From NCBI GenBank assembly GCA_029204045.2, contig CM055074.1:14497164-14561163 (forward strand): 64,000 nt of DNA, given 5' to 3'. Positions 1-9,216 of the stretch are shown here, piece by piece. The notes under the pieces were generated by a model. That model did no database searches. It was not told where the DNA came from and was given only the letters and a program-made list of their open reading frames with translations. Within the stretch, counting starts at the first letter, position 1; every line of letters begins with the position of its first letter. The DNA is from Tillandsia leiboldiana (lineage: Eukaryota > Streptophyta > Magnoliopsida > Poales > Bromeliaceae). Position numbers and translations under genes: made by a program.

Positions 1-98
1 GTTGAATCATCTGGTTCCCCTTTAACAGATGTACTTGTGTGCATCATTGAAACCAGGAGAAGGATTAACCAAGAGAAACACATTGAATTAAGTGCCAT
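1..98 (-). CDS. N-terminus of a secreted-protein-like gene (runs off the window)
   Basis: Reading leftward from an ATG at 98-96, 32 codons stay open to the window edge. The product starts MALNSMCFSWLILLLVSMMH, with a hydrophobic core (WLILLLV) followed by small polar residues, which looks like a secretory signal peptide or membrane anchor; the next residues are acidic (GEPDD). Upstream on the same strand is a good splice acceptor (CACAG at 133-129), then a possible 380-base intron, a donor and a TATA box, so this looks like the first coding exon of a gene with a 5' UTR intron. I do not recognise the family and too little is visible to assign a function. It could be a host gene or a gene piece carried by a transposon. 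Confidence 0.5.
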   Translation of the reverse strand, partial: MALNSMCFSWLILLLVSMMHTSTSVKGEPDDS

Positions 99-128
99 TG
101 ATCAAAGTGCTTGAGTTCAGAAGGTGTC

Positions 129-508
129 CTGTGAAAACCAACTCAAGAACACAAAAATTCTTAGTTTTCAAAAATTGGAAAAATTGTACCCAAACAATCA
201 TAATCATGTAGTGAGACTAAGAATCAAATTAGTTTTGCAAAAGGACTTTTAAAAATAGATCAATTGCATGAATTTCGAAAATCCTTATTATATGCCCTAA
301 AACCGAAATTTTAGAAATCGAAGCCTAAAAATCCGTTAATCAGGAGAATACCTAGCATATAATCAAAACTAAACAACCCAGAGTCCTTATTTCAAAAGAA
401 ATTTGATCAAAAACCATCCACAAACAAAATCGATCCAAGAATTTCGTACGTTTGAGGAGGAAAAGAGAAAAACGGTGAAAAACCGAGATTTTGATCAATA
501 AAACTTAC
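129..508 (-). other. Predicted 5' UTR intron
   Basis: On the minus strand a donor (CCAA then GTAAGT, first intron base 508) and an acceptor (GGTTTTCACAG, last intron base 129) bracket an AT-rich, T-rich stretch of 380 bases with no useful reading frame. The acceptor is 30 bases before the ATG at 98, as in plant genes with a leader intron. Transcript data would be needed to confirm it. Confidence 0.45.
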
Positions 509-640
509 TTGGAGTTGAAGAACCTGAGTTTGAAAGCTTCCAAGAAGGATGAAATCTAGAGAGAGAGAGCCTGGAAACTTCGGAACAAAAGATTGGAGTA
601 AAGAAATCAAAAACCCCTTTCGTTCCTTATAAAACCTAGC
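509..640 (-). promoter_or_regulatory. Candidate core promoter and leader exon
   Basis: A TATA-like box (TTTTATAAG on the minus strand, about 636-628) is followed roughly 30 bases downstream by a pyrimidine-rich leader with a CTCTCTCTCTCT tract (near 565-553), typical of plant transcription starts. The leader ends at the predicted donor at 508. Immediately upstream lies an array of GATCCGGATC palindromes like the one in the copia LTR at 7157-7438, so this promoter may be derived from, or a relative of, that LTR promoter. Confidence 0.4.
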
Positions 641-643
641 CGC

Positions 644-794
644 GATCCGGATCAGTTCATAACTGCGATCCGGATTGGCTACCCGCAGTGAGAAAACTGC
701 GTTCGGGATCCGGATCGGCAGATACAATCCGGATCATCAGCCCGCAGGAGAAAACCTGCGTTCGGGATCCGGATCACCTTGCCCGATCCGGATC
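644..794. repeat. Array of six GATCCGGATC palindromes
   Basis: Perfect or one-mismatch copies of the 10-base palindrome GATCCGGATC start at 644, 667, 707, 726, 766 and 785. They form three pairs with 9-13 bases between members, and copies are joined to the extension CCCGAACG on the minus strand. The array sits directly upstream of the TATA-like box at 628-636. The same pair arrangement and extension recur in the copia LTR at 7157-7438. Confidence 0.8.
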
Positions 795-959
795 GGCCCC
801 AACTTTTTCTTTAGAAAATTTCAGAGAAATTCAGGAAGATCCAGAAAAAGATTGTAAGCACAAATGTGTATCAACTTTAAACAAAAATCATCGTTTCATA
901 CAACAAGAATTAGATTATGCCAAATCTATCAATAATATCCAAAAATGAAACGAAAATTT

Positions 960-1737
960 ACAAAAATTAAATCCCTTAAAGTTGAACACCTTCAATCACA
1001 TCTAACTTGATCTTATGAGTAATGCCTTTATCAAATCATCAATTCAGTAAAGAAAATGAAATACAAAGATCAATAGATGTTTGAAATCCCAAATATGGTA
1101 GATAATATTTCTAGACAATCTGTTGAAGAGAGTGGCTCTTTGAGCATCTTTCTTTTAAATCCCACCTTATACCAACCTTGAAATTTGACAGAGTCAAGTA
1201 TTTCAACATGCATTTTACTTAATCAAAAAATTTGAACAACCATGCTTGGTATACATGTGGTAGCTGCACACAATACTCGGACGACCGAGGTGGTAGCTCT
1301 TTCCTCCATGTGGTGGTAGTTTTCACACTCCTCATTGGGATGTAACTCTTTCCACATCTTTTGAGCATTTTACATTATCTTTGACTCCCCCTCAATTGGC
1401 TATCAATTATTTAAGATATAAAGTATTCAACCAAATATTGATCTCGATTTCATACTCGACTAAACAGTCAAATAAGATAATGACTATACCAAGAGATCAT
1501 AGAGAGAGAGAAATTGACTTTGATCACTTTAGAAGATGATTTAATTAACATAAATGATCATTGCAACAGTGAAATATTATGATGGCAAAAGCATAATAAA
1601 TTTCTAAATGTGCGAAAAGATGCAATTAAAGTCAATTATGATCTATGCTCAATTAATGTCCTATGTACAAACATAGATAAAGAACAAAACAAAAACAAAT
1701 ACAAAACCTATCCTAAGCAAAGATTTCAAAAAGAAGA
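960..1737 (-). other. 3' non-coding tail of the copia element
   Basis: This AT-rich stretch downstream of the copia pol has no coding potential on either strand. It holds a polypurine tract (GAGGGGGAG on the minus strand, plus 1385-1393), a perfect hairpin (CTCGG-ACGA-CCGAG at 1276-1289) and four diverged copies of a short unit around GTGGTAGCT between about 1255 and 1350. Sirevirus copia elements are known for repeated palindromes and several polypurine tracts in this position. I found no match to the right-hand LTR (6328-7665) here, so the expected second LTR is absent, unrelated or outside the window. Confidence 0.55.
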
Positions 1738-4254
1738 TTATTTCAAGGAAAGCATCCCAATTGCTTTTCGTAAATGAATAAAACGTTTTTGATCCAAAGG
1801 TTTTGTTAGAATGTCAGCTAATTGATCCTCAGTTGAAATATATGAAAGTTGAAGAGTATTTGATTCAACTAGCTCTCTAAGAAAATGATATCTAAGTTCA
1901 ATATGTTTTGTTCTAGAGTGCAACACAGGGTTTTTAGAAATGTTAATTGCACTTGTGTTGTCACAAAGAATTGTTACCGAAGATGCTGAAATGCGGTAGT
2001 CACTCAATACGCTTTTCATCCAAATGAGTTGAGTTGAGCAACTTCCAGCTGAAATGTATTCCGCTTCGGCAGTCGAGAGTGCTATGCAATTCTGCTTTTT
2101 ACTGTGCCATGCAACAAGGCAATGGCCAAGATAGAAGCATGCACCACTCGTGCTTTTCCGATCATCCACTGATCCTGCCCAATCGGCATCTGAGTATCCA
2201 ACAATGTCCAGACTTGTTCCCATAGGATACCAAATTCCGAAATTAATTGATCCTTTGATGTACCGGATGATCCGTTTCACCGCTTTCAGGTGAACCTCCT
2301 TTGGTGCTGATTGATATCTCGCGCAAATCCCAACACTAAAGGATATATCCGGGCGACTAGCCGTGAGGTAAAGTAGACTTCCAATCATACTTCTATACAG
2401 TTTCTCGTCTACATTCTCACTATGTGATTCACTTCCAAGTCCCTTGTGGCTAGTTCCCATTGGAGTTGGAAAATCTTTACAATTTTCTAGATCAAACTTT
2501 TTGACCAACTCCAGTGCATACTTGGATTGACTTAAGTGAATACCTTCATCATTTTGTTTAATTTGCAATCCAAGAAAATAAGACAGTTCGCCCATCATGG
2601 ACATCTCAAATTCGCTTTCCATGGTCTCCGCGAATTTAGAAGCATCATTATCTTTTGTTGCACCAAATACAATGTCATCGACATAGATTTGTGCTACAAT
2701 GAAATTATTTTGATAATGCTTCACAAAGAGAGTCCTGTCAGCTCCCCCTCGAGTATAGCCCTTCTCCAAAAGGTGCTTTGTTAACCTTTCGTACCATGCT
2801 CGCGGTGCTTGTTTCAGACCGTAAAGAGCCTTTTTCAAACGAAAAACATGGTTAGGTTGTTTATGATCTACAAAACCTTTCGGTTGAGCTACATAAACTT
2901 CCTCATTTAAAAACCCATTTAGAAATGCGCTCTTGACGTCCATTTGAAATAATTTGATTTTAAAATGACAAGCAATAGCAAACAATATACGAATGGACTC
3001 GAGTCTAGCTACAGGGGCGAAAGTTTCGTCAAAGTCTATACCTTCTACTTGAGAGTAGCCTTGAGCAACTAGTCGTGCCTTGTTCCTGATGATAGTACCA
3101 TCTTCATCTTTCTTGTTCTTGAAGATCCATTTGGTACCTATCACATTATGTTGCTTTGGAGGCTTCGTTAATTCCCAGACTTTGTTTCGCTCAAATTGAT
3201 GGAGCTCTTCCTGCATTGCTTTAATCCAGTAGTCATCCTGAAGAGCTTCATCTATTGTCTTTGGTTCGATTAAAGATACGTAGCAAGCAAATCCGCAAAC
3301 CAACTGCCTTCGAGTTCTAACTCCTTCTTGTGGATCTCCAATGATGTTCGATTCCGGATGATCCTTGGAGATTCGTAGCGTTTGTTGAAACGGAGTACTC
3401 GGAGGTACACGAGATGATTCCTGCACATCAGATAAACTAGAAGAACCATTAGATGCATCATTAATATTGGAAGTATTATTATGAGAAGATGCACTAGCAG
3501 GAGAATCATCATCTAGAGAGATATCGAGGGTAGATTTTTCAGATTCAAAATGAGTAGCTTCATCTACTTTAACATTTATAGATTCTACGATCGTCTTAGA
3601 TTCAATGTTAAATACTCGATATGCTCTGCTATTCGTAGAATAACCCAAAAAGATCCCTTCATCACTTCGAGAGTCGAACTTTCCAAGATTTTCACGGTCA
3701 CGTAAGATGTAACATCGACTCCCGAAGATACGAAAGTACTTGATATCCGGTTTTCTACTAAACCACAGCTCATATGGTGTATTCAAGGTTCCTGGGCGCA
3801 AATACACTCTGTTAATGACATAGACAGCGGTGTTCACAGCTTCAGCCCAAAAATGTAGCGGTAATTTCCGGCTATGAAGCATCACACGCGCCATCTCTTG
3901 AACAACCCTGTTTTTGCGCTCAACAACACCATTCTGCTGAGGTGTATAGGGTGCCGAGAATTCATGTTTAATGCCATTTGAAGTACAAAAGTCAATGAAT
4001 TTTGAATTTATGAATTCTCCACCCCTATCACTTCTAACACGAATGATCTTTTCATTCTTTTCAATCATAATACGATGGCAAATCTCATGAAAAGAGTCAA
4101 ACGTATCAGCTTTCTCTCTCAAAAATGCTACCCAAGTAAACCGAGAGAAATCATCAACCAATAAGAAAAATATACAATTTACCTTGCAAGGATGGTTGAC
4201 GAGTTGGCCAAAAGAAAAAAGAAGAAAAGAAAATAGTCTACACAAACTATACAA
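1738..4254 (-). pseudogene. Copia pol remnant: integrase C-terminal part, reverse transcriptase, RNase H
   Basis: The open frame gives 838 residues of Ty1/copia pol. In order: the rear of the integrase core from VDDFSRFTW, with the second catalytic Asp in VRSDRGGEF and the Glu in NGVVERKNR; the copia reverse transcriptase with [12 protein letters not shown] and the YVDD active site (YVDDIVFGA); then RNase H with YSDADWAGS, the TAEAEY segment and a C-terminus typical of the family (LADILTKPL). The protease, the integrase zinc finger and the first catalytic Asp are missing: about 35 unrelated residues precede VDDFSR. RT and RNase H are uninterrupted, but the integrase cannot be active as it stands. 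Gag lies just upstream on the same strand, only 18 bases away. Confidence 0.9.
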
Positions 4255-4272
4255 GATTTAATCGTAGAACGA

Positions 4273-6294
4273 TTAAGGACAAGGAGGGGTTTCACCTTTG
4301 CATACCCAAACCTTTTGAGTTTTGGAGTATGTTGGTAAAGGTTGAGAGATTCTCCTTGAAGACGACGTCTTGTATGATTGATCTTTTTCCTTTGTCATCG
4401 TCTTGTTTGAGGTGCTACCAATGTTCTTTCCTTTTGAAAAATCCTTCCTTGAATTCCGGGAAGTGAGCTTATTGGTAGCAATTGCAAGATGTGGTTGATT
4501 TGTTCTTTGAGCTCCAATCTCGCAATTTCTTTCGATGTGCCCTGCAAAATTACAACGAAAACATACCTTTGAGCTTGACGATTCCGAAGAGGATGAGGTA
4601 GGTTTGTTGTCGTTGATTGTCTTGAATTCCGATGTCGGAGGAGGAGATACCGACTGAGGCACAAAGACTGTCCCACTCGAACTTGGACTGTTTCCAGTTT
4701 GAGTGTACCCGAGGCCGAACCGATTTGTTTGACCAAGACCAAGGAGTTTATCCAACTTACTCCTTCCTAAAGAGAATTGCTGTAAGTCATCCTTGAGTTG
4801 GAGAATGGTCTCTGTCATTTCCCGTCTTTCCTGTCGGCCCTCGCCATAGAGCTTCAAGAAGTAGTTTGCTTTGTTCACCATATCTATATAGTTCTTCTCG
4901 AGCTGCTCATTGGACTCTTGAAGGGAAACATTTGCTTTTATCAAACTATCCCTTTCCACTTCAAGATCGGTCGAGAGAGAAGTTACCCTTTTTACTTCTT
5001 CTTCGAGATCCTGCAATCTCCCTCTCAACCCCTTGTTTTGCTTAGCCGGTTTCTTTAAGTCCTGTAAAGATCTGTGATAGGCTAGAGCAAACTCTTCACC
5101 TTCCGAATCATCCGATTCATTGTCCATTGCATTCTTTTCAACAGTGGGGTTGGACAATGATTCAGACGTAGTTGCCATAAAGCACATGAATGGTGAAGAT
5201 GTGGACGCGTGGAATGCCGTGGAGCTTTTTTCTTCATCACTTGAAGACGACTCATTTGACGTTGAGTTGTCATCCCAAGTGACGACTTGCATCGCCTTCT
5301 TCTTTGCCGGATACTTGTTAGGACACTCCGTTGCAATGTGGCCGTAGCCTCGACATTTGAAGCATTGCAGTTGTCCTTCTGAACTTTTCTTATCCTTTGA
5401 GAAGTTCTCCTGCTTTCTTGACTTGTGACTTGGAGTACCCTTGCCTTTGTTCCACTTTCTGAAGGATGGAGATTTGCTTGAATTACCCCTTCGAAAGTTG
5501 CGGCGAAAATTCCTTGTCAAGAGAGCGAGCTGCTTCTCAAATTCCTCCATAGAAAGGTTCTCGTCATCGTCCGAGGAGGATGTATCCGCGTCTTCTTCCT
5601 TAGTTGTTTTCAACGCATAACCTGAAGACTTAGAAGTGGATGCTTTTCCAGAAGAATTGTTAGTATTAAAAGTCATTTCATAAGTTTGTAATGAACCAAC
5701 TAATTCTTCTACACATATTTCGTCCGGGTGTTTAATAGTTTCAATGGCAGTAACCTTTGGGCGAAATCGTTCAGGAAGAGTTCTTAAGATTTTTCTTACA
5801 ATCTTAAATTCTGGAATCTTCTCTCCCAGATTAGCACATGAGTTTACGATGTCTTGCAATCGTGTATAGTAGTCCGTGAAAGATTCATTTTCTGCCATCA
5901 AAATAGAGTCAAACTTGCTCGTAAGCATCTGCAGTTTCTGAATCTTCACGAGGTTAGTTCCCTCATGTGTAACCTGGAGAACATCCCAGATTTCTTTCGC
6001 AGTCTCACATGCCGAGACGCGAGAGAATTCAGTTTGAGATAAGGCATTAAAAATAGCATTAATTCCCTTGCCATTGTAAGAAGATAACTCAAACTCTTCC
6101 TTGGTCCAATTCGACCTAGGTTTTAAGGTGTGAACATCAGAGATAAGTTCAGTTGGATTAGTCCATCCTGATTCAATTGAATGCCACACCCTTTCGTCGA
6201 TGGAAGATAAAAAGGCTTTCATCCGTACTTTCCAGTACGCATAATTTGTTCCATCAAAGAAAGGGGGTCGATTGATGTTTCCACCTTCAACCAT
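4273..6294 (-). CDS. Copia gag (capsid-nucleocapsid), Sirevirus-like
   Basis: The 673-residue product begins MVEGGNINRPPFFDGTNYAY, the usual start of plant copia gag proteins, and continues into a UBN2/DUF4219-type capsid region (roughly residues 10-230). Two CCHC zinc knuckles are visible: CFKCRGYGHIATEC near residue 310 and CFRCNFAGHIERNC near residue 580. Between them is an acidic Ser-rich segment and a long coiled-coil-like stretch (about residues 400-520). Gag packages the element RNA into cytoplasmic particles. Its start codon lies about 20 bases after the primer-binding site. In an intact element gag continues into protease; here the frame stops after WVCKGETPPCP, at the edge of the deletion. 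The long two-knuckle gag suggests a Sirevirus, with moderate confidence. Confidence 0.85.
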   Translation of the reverse strand: MVEGGNINRPPFFDGTNYAYWKVRMKAFLSSIDERVWHSIESGWTNPTELISDVHTLKPRSNWTKEEFELSSYNGKGINAIFNALSQTEFSRVSACETAKEIWDVLQVTHEGTNLVKIQKLQMLTSKFDSILMAENESFTDYYTRLQDIVNSCANLGEKIPEFKIVRKILRTLPERFRPKVTAIETIKHPDEICVEELVGSLQTYEMTFNTNNSSGKASTSKSSGYALKTTKEEDADTSSSDDDENLSMEEFEKQLALLTRNFRRNFRRGNSSKSPSFRKWNKGKGTPSHKSRKQENFSKDKKSSEGQLQCFKCRGYGHIATECPNKYPAKKKAMQVVTWDDNSTSNESSSSDEEKSSTAFHASTSSPFMCFMATTSESLSNPTVEKNAMDNESDDSEGEEFALAYHRSLQDLKKPAKQNKGLRGRLQDLEEEVKRVTSLSTDLEVERDSLIKANVSLQESNEQLEKNYIDMVNKANYFLKLYGEGRQERREMTETILQLKDDLQQFSLGRSKLDKLLGLGQTNRFGLGYTQTGNSPSSSGTVFVPQSVSPPPTSEFKTINDNKPTSSSSESSSSKVCFRCNFAGHIERNCEIGAQRTNQPHLAIATNKLTSRNSRKDFSKGKNIGSTSNKTMTKEKDQSYKTSSSRRISQPLPTYSKTQKVWVCKGETPPCP

Positions 6295-6313
6295 TGTTCA
6301 CAACCCTATTCCC

Positions 6314-6325
6314 TCTCTGATACCA
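6314..6325 (-). other. Primer-binding site of the copia element
   Basis: The minus-strand sequence TGGTATCAGAGA matches the plant copia primer-binding site (complement of the initiator tRNA-Met 3' end, TGGTATCAGAGC) except at the last base. It begins two bases (AG) after the LTR end, the usual spacing. Confidence 0.9.
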
Positions 6326-6629
6326 CTTGTTGGGTCGTATATAATACGGATCTAAATAGGGGAAGAAACACCTAGAGGGGGGTGAATAGGTGTAAACGTA
6401 TAAACACTCAAAAATCGTTGCGATAAAAAAACCCAATGCGGAAATGAAAATAACTCGCAAGATTTTTACGTGGAAAACTCCATCACCGGAGTAAAAAACC
6501 ACGGGACCGATAACACGGCAGAAATCCACTAGAATTAAAACACGTACAAGGTGATTTACCGTACACACTTACGACTCAACCTTTTCCATACGCTCCTAGA
6601 GGATCTTCTCCGCTCGCTCCAGACGCTTC

Positions 6630-6806
6630 TCGAATCCACGATCTGCGCCCAACGCCGAATCCACGGCGTCCAACGTCGAATCCACGACGTCCGACCGAAT
6701 CCACGGTCTTCACCCAATAGCACCCTTCGAATCCACGAACGTGCCTCGCTCCGAATCCACGAGAGCGAATGAACCTTGAATCCACAAGGACACGCGAATC
6801 CACGCG
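6630..6806. repeat. Eight mini-hairpins with constant loop AATCCA and changing stems
   Basis: Eight units share the six-base core AATCCA (TGGATT in the element RNA), each flanked by a different inverted repeat: 6630-6641 (TCG stem), 6652-6669 (ACGCCG), 6673-6690 (ACGTCG), 6693-6708 (GACCG), 6726-6739 (TTCG), 6748-6766 (GCTCCG, with a bulge), 6774-6789 (CCTTG) and 6793-6806 (CGCG). The stems differ between units but stay complementary. The array lies in the transcribed part of the LTR. Confidence 0.85.
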
Positions 6807-7082
6807 CCGATTTTGGGGTAATCGTTGTTTTTTGGGTGGTGATGATCCGCCGAATACTTAGATCAAAAATAGATCGGAAATACCATCTAAGTATTCATTA
6901 GTTTGATTCAACTCAAGGTGTGAGTATGAAAACCTAGAATCAAACTAATCAATATAGATGAAGAAACATAGAGTATTCTCTAATGATTTCCTTTCTTCTC
7001 TATATGTGGATCTATAGCCGTATAAGATGATACATGAAAATGACGGCTATGTGGATTGACCCTAGAAAGAAAGACATAGGGT

Positions 7083-7091
7083 CTATTTATA
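7083..7091 (-). promoter_or_regulatory. TATA box of the copia LTR
   Basis: TATAAATAG on the minus strand, within a context of CTATAAATAG, about 65 bases downstream of the GATCCGGATC array. It is the best core promoter candidate in the LTR. Confidence 0.6.
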
Positions 7092-7156
7092 GGTTAGAAA
7101 CCCTAGGAAGGAGATAAGAATCAAAAACCTGCCATTTCTGGAATTTTACGGACGGC

Positions 7157-7438
7157 GATCCGGATCGTGATAACTAAGATCCGGATCGTCATAACGAAAC
7201 AGCCAATTCCAGAAAAATGAAGGTTCGGGATCCGGATCATGTGACTACGATCCGGATCGTTCATACAGTTCACCAAACATCAACGTTCGGGATCCGGATT
7301 GCGAAGCAAGATCCGGATCGTTCAAGGTAGATGGTAAACTCAACGTTCGGGATCCGGATCAAGAGACTACGATCCGGATTGCGACGATGTATGAACGAAC
7401 CACCTTCGGGATCCGGATCGAACAGCCTGATCCGGATC
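7157..7438. repeat. Array of ten GATCCGGATC palindromes in the copia LTR U3
   Basis: Copies of GATCCGGATC (two end in T) start at 7157, 7178, 7229, 7249, 7291, 7310, 7351, 7371, 7410 and 7429. They form five pairs with 9-11 bases between members, and four of the pairs carry the flank GTTCGG or CTTCGG before one member. The array lies upstream of the LTR TATA box and so in a position to act as an enhancer. Confidence 0.85.
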
Positions 7439-7665
7439 CTGAACATGTCCCAAGTCCAGTTTTTGATTTTTATGCAATGAAAGATTCTTCCAAGTGTTTC
7501 TACACTACAAGAAGTATTCGGATCACACAAATTCTTTAGTTAAACATACCTGATCCTTTTGAATTCTTCTTTCTTGAGATTGAGTTAAACGATCCAACTT
7601 TCTTCACCTTCAATCTTCAAGACTTGAGACTTTCACGAAACTACGCCAACTCAAATTCCGTAACA

Positions 7666-9216
7666 GACATTAGATTGTTCTGTTTTTTTTTGGTTATTTT
7701 GTTTCAGATCTTGCTCACATTAAGAAAAGGCACCTTTTTATTTTATATATTAGGTTGAGTTAGTGGAGGTTACAATAATTCTTTAAGAGGTACAATTATC
7801 AGGTACAATTATCAAATCTGATCTAAATTAAGTTTAACAGATTTGAGTTGAGTTAGTGGAGGTTATATAAGTCTTTCAGAAAAAATTGGCCGGAAGTAAT
7901 TAAGGAACTATTAAATGGCGCAGGTGATTAATTAACCTGACATCTACTGTGTTAAGAGTTTTGTTGGTCTTGGACCAAATAAGTTGAGGGTGTATCAACT
8001 TTACTGAGTCAACATTAAAAGATTTGGGGCCTCGCATTTCCTGCCAAATTTAAATAGGTAAATTTTCTTACAAAAGTTCAGAGAAATGTGTATTCTTCTA
8101 CATGATATGCCTCTGATTTCTAAACTCGTTTAAATACCCTTAATTTTGGTTTTTTCTTTCGGTTTAAACCTCTCAAAAGTTTGATAAGTTCTCAGGCCGC
8201 TTGGATGAAACTACTAAATTGCTAGAGATCTCCATCTCATTTTCCTTTTAGGAGTTTCGGCTTTTCTTTGTGCAGTGTGGGAGGGTTGGAGGGATTAAGT
8301 TTTTGGTTTCAAAGCTTTTTGCTTTATAGGATTACATACTTGTGCAGAGTACATACGTGTTCTATGTATTATATGTTATTTGTTTGTTTCATTTAATTAA
8401 GGATGGATTCGTTTGCTTTTTACCTGTTAATTGGAGCCTTTGGATCATCGCCTAGCCAATCAAGTCCTTTTGGTAGCAAGAGCTGAAACAAAGGTGCCTA
8501 TAATATAACTAAAGAGACCTATAATTAATTGGAAACATATAGATAGGATATCTAAAACCGCAATATATAATTTTGACGGTTTACTTAATTGAACATAACT
8601 AAAAAGTCTTGTGATTGAATTTTCTTATGGATTTGTTTGAGTAAAAGGTAAGTCAATTTAGAGGACTCAATTTTGTTAAGGGGGTGAGGATGTAATACCC
8701 CAAGTCTTAGGTTAACATATCTCATAATATGTTCTATATCTAGTTGAATGATTGAATATGAACTAGTCATCACCCCTGTCGCATTAAATTAATTCTGCTA
8801 CATAGTGACACTTGTATTGATGAATAGTTCTTAATGTTTGCCTTAAGTAGAGTAGAACTCATGCATTACTTTTAATTGATGCAAATGCATAATCACAATT
8901 TATTTCATAAGAAAATAGTGGCATAAAAATGATAGTCATAGTTTAACCAGCTAGAAAACTACATTTCTGAAACTTCAAGGGCTTTTTTTACGCAAAATTG
9001 ACGTACTTGTGCCACCTCATGCTTTTTCTAAGCTGAAAATATCAGCTTAAAATGTGCAAATAATGTCTAAAGAAAAGGATAAGATTGACACCTCATGCAC
9101 ACATATATATTTTAGCTCTTAATAATGATGTCAATGTAACTGAACTTAAAATACTAACTTTTATGCATATACAGGTAATTCTATTGTCAAGAATACCTAA
9201 ATTACTTGTCTAGGAT
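7666..9216. other. AT-rich stretch upstream of the CACTA TNPD gene
   Basis: No gene is recognisable. The sequence is AT-rich and precedes the first TNPD exon, so it is probably the promoter or leader region of the CACTA element. I looked for a CACTA terminus matching the right end (CACTACACCAATG) and for the subterminal repeats and found neither, so the element's left end is not here. A short gypsy 3'-end relic is described separately at 8659-8720. Confidence 0.5.
8659..8720 (+). mobile_element. Relic of a gypsy 3' end: PPT followed by LTR start
   Basis: The series AGAGGACTCAA, a purine tract TTAAGGGGGTGAGGA (8676-8690) and TGTAATACCCC (from 8691) matches the order found at the 3' end of Tekay/Del gypsy elements, where a TTCGAGGACGAA segment precedes the PPT and an LTR starting TGTAA or TGT. 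No further LTR or coding sequence is recognisable, so this is a short fragment. Confidence 0.4.

Larger units (their letters stand above)
6328..7665 (-). mobile_element. 5' LTR of the copia element (1338 bp)
   Basis: On the minus strand the LTR runs from TGTTACGG (7665) to CCCAACA (6328), with TGTT..AACA ends. The inner end is fixed by the adjacent PBS; the outer end is my inference from the TGTT/AACA symmetry. A TATA box (TATAAATAG, plus 7083-7091) splits it into U3, carrying the palindrome array at 7157-7438, and R/U5, carrying the hairpin array at 6630-6806. The bases beyond the LTR are gacat (7666-7670), a candidate target duplication whose partner is not in the window. Confidence 0.7.

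Noticed and set aside
7503..7514. CACTACAAGAAG, resembling an En/Spm terminus, as the left end of the CACTA element
   Set aside because: Beyond the first seven bases it does not match the right terminus (CACTACACCAATG), no subterminal repeats follow it, and it lies inside the copia LTR. Chance match.
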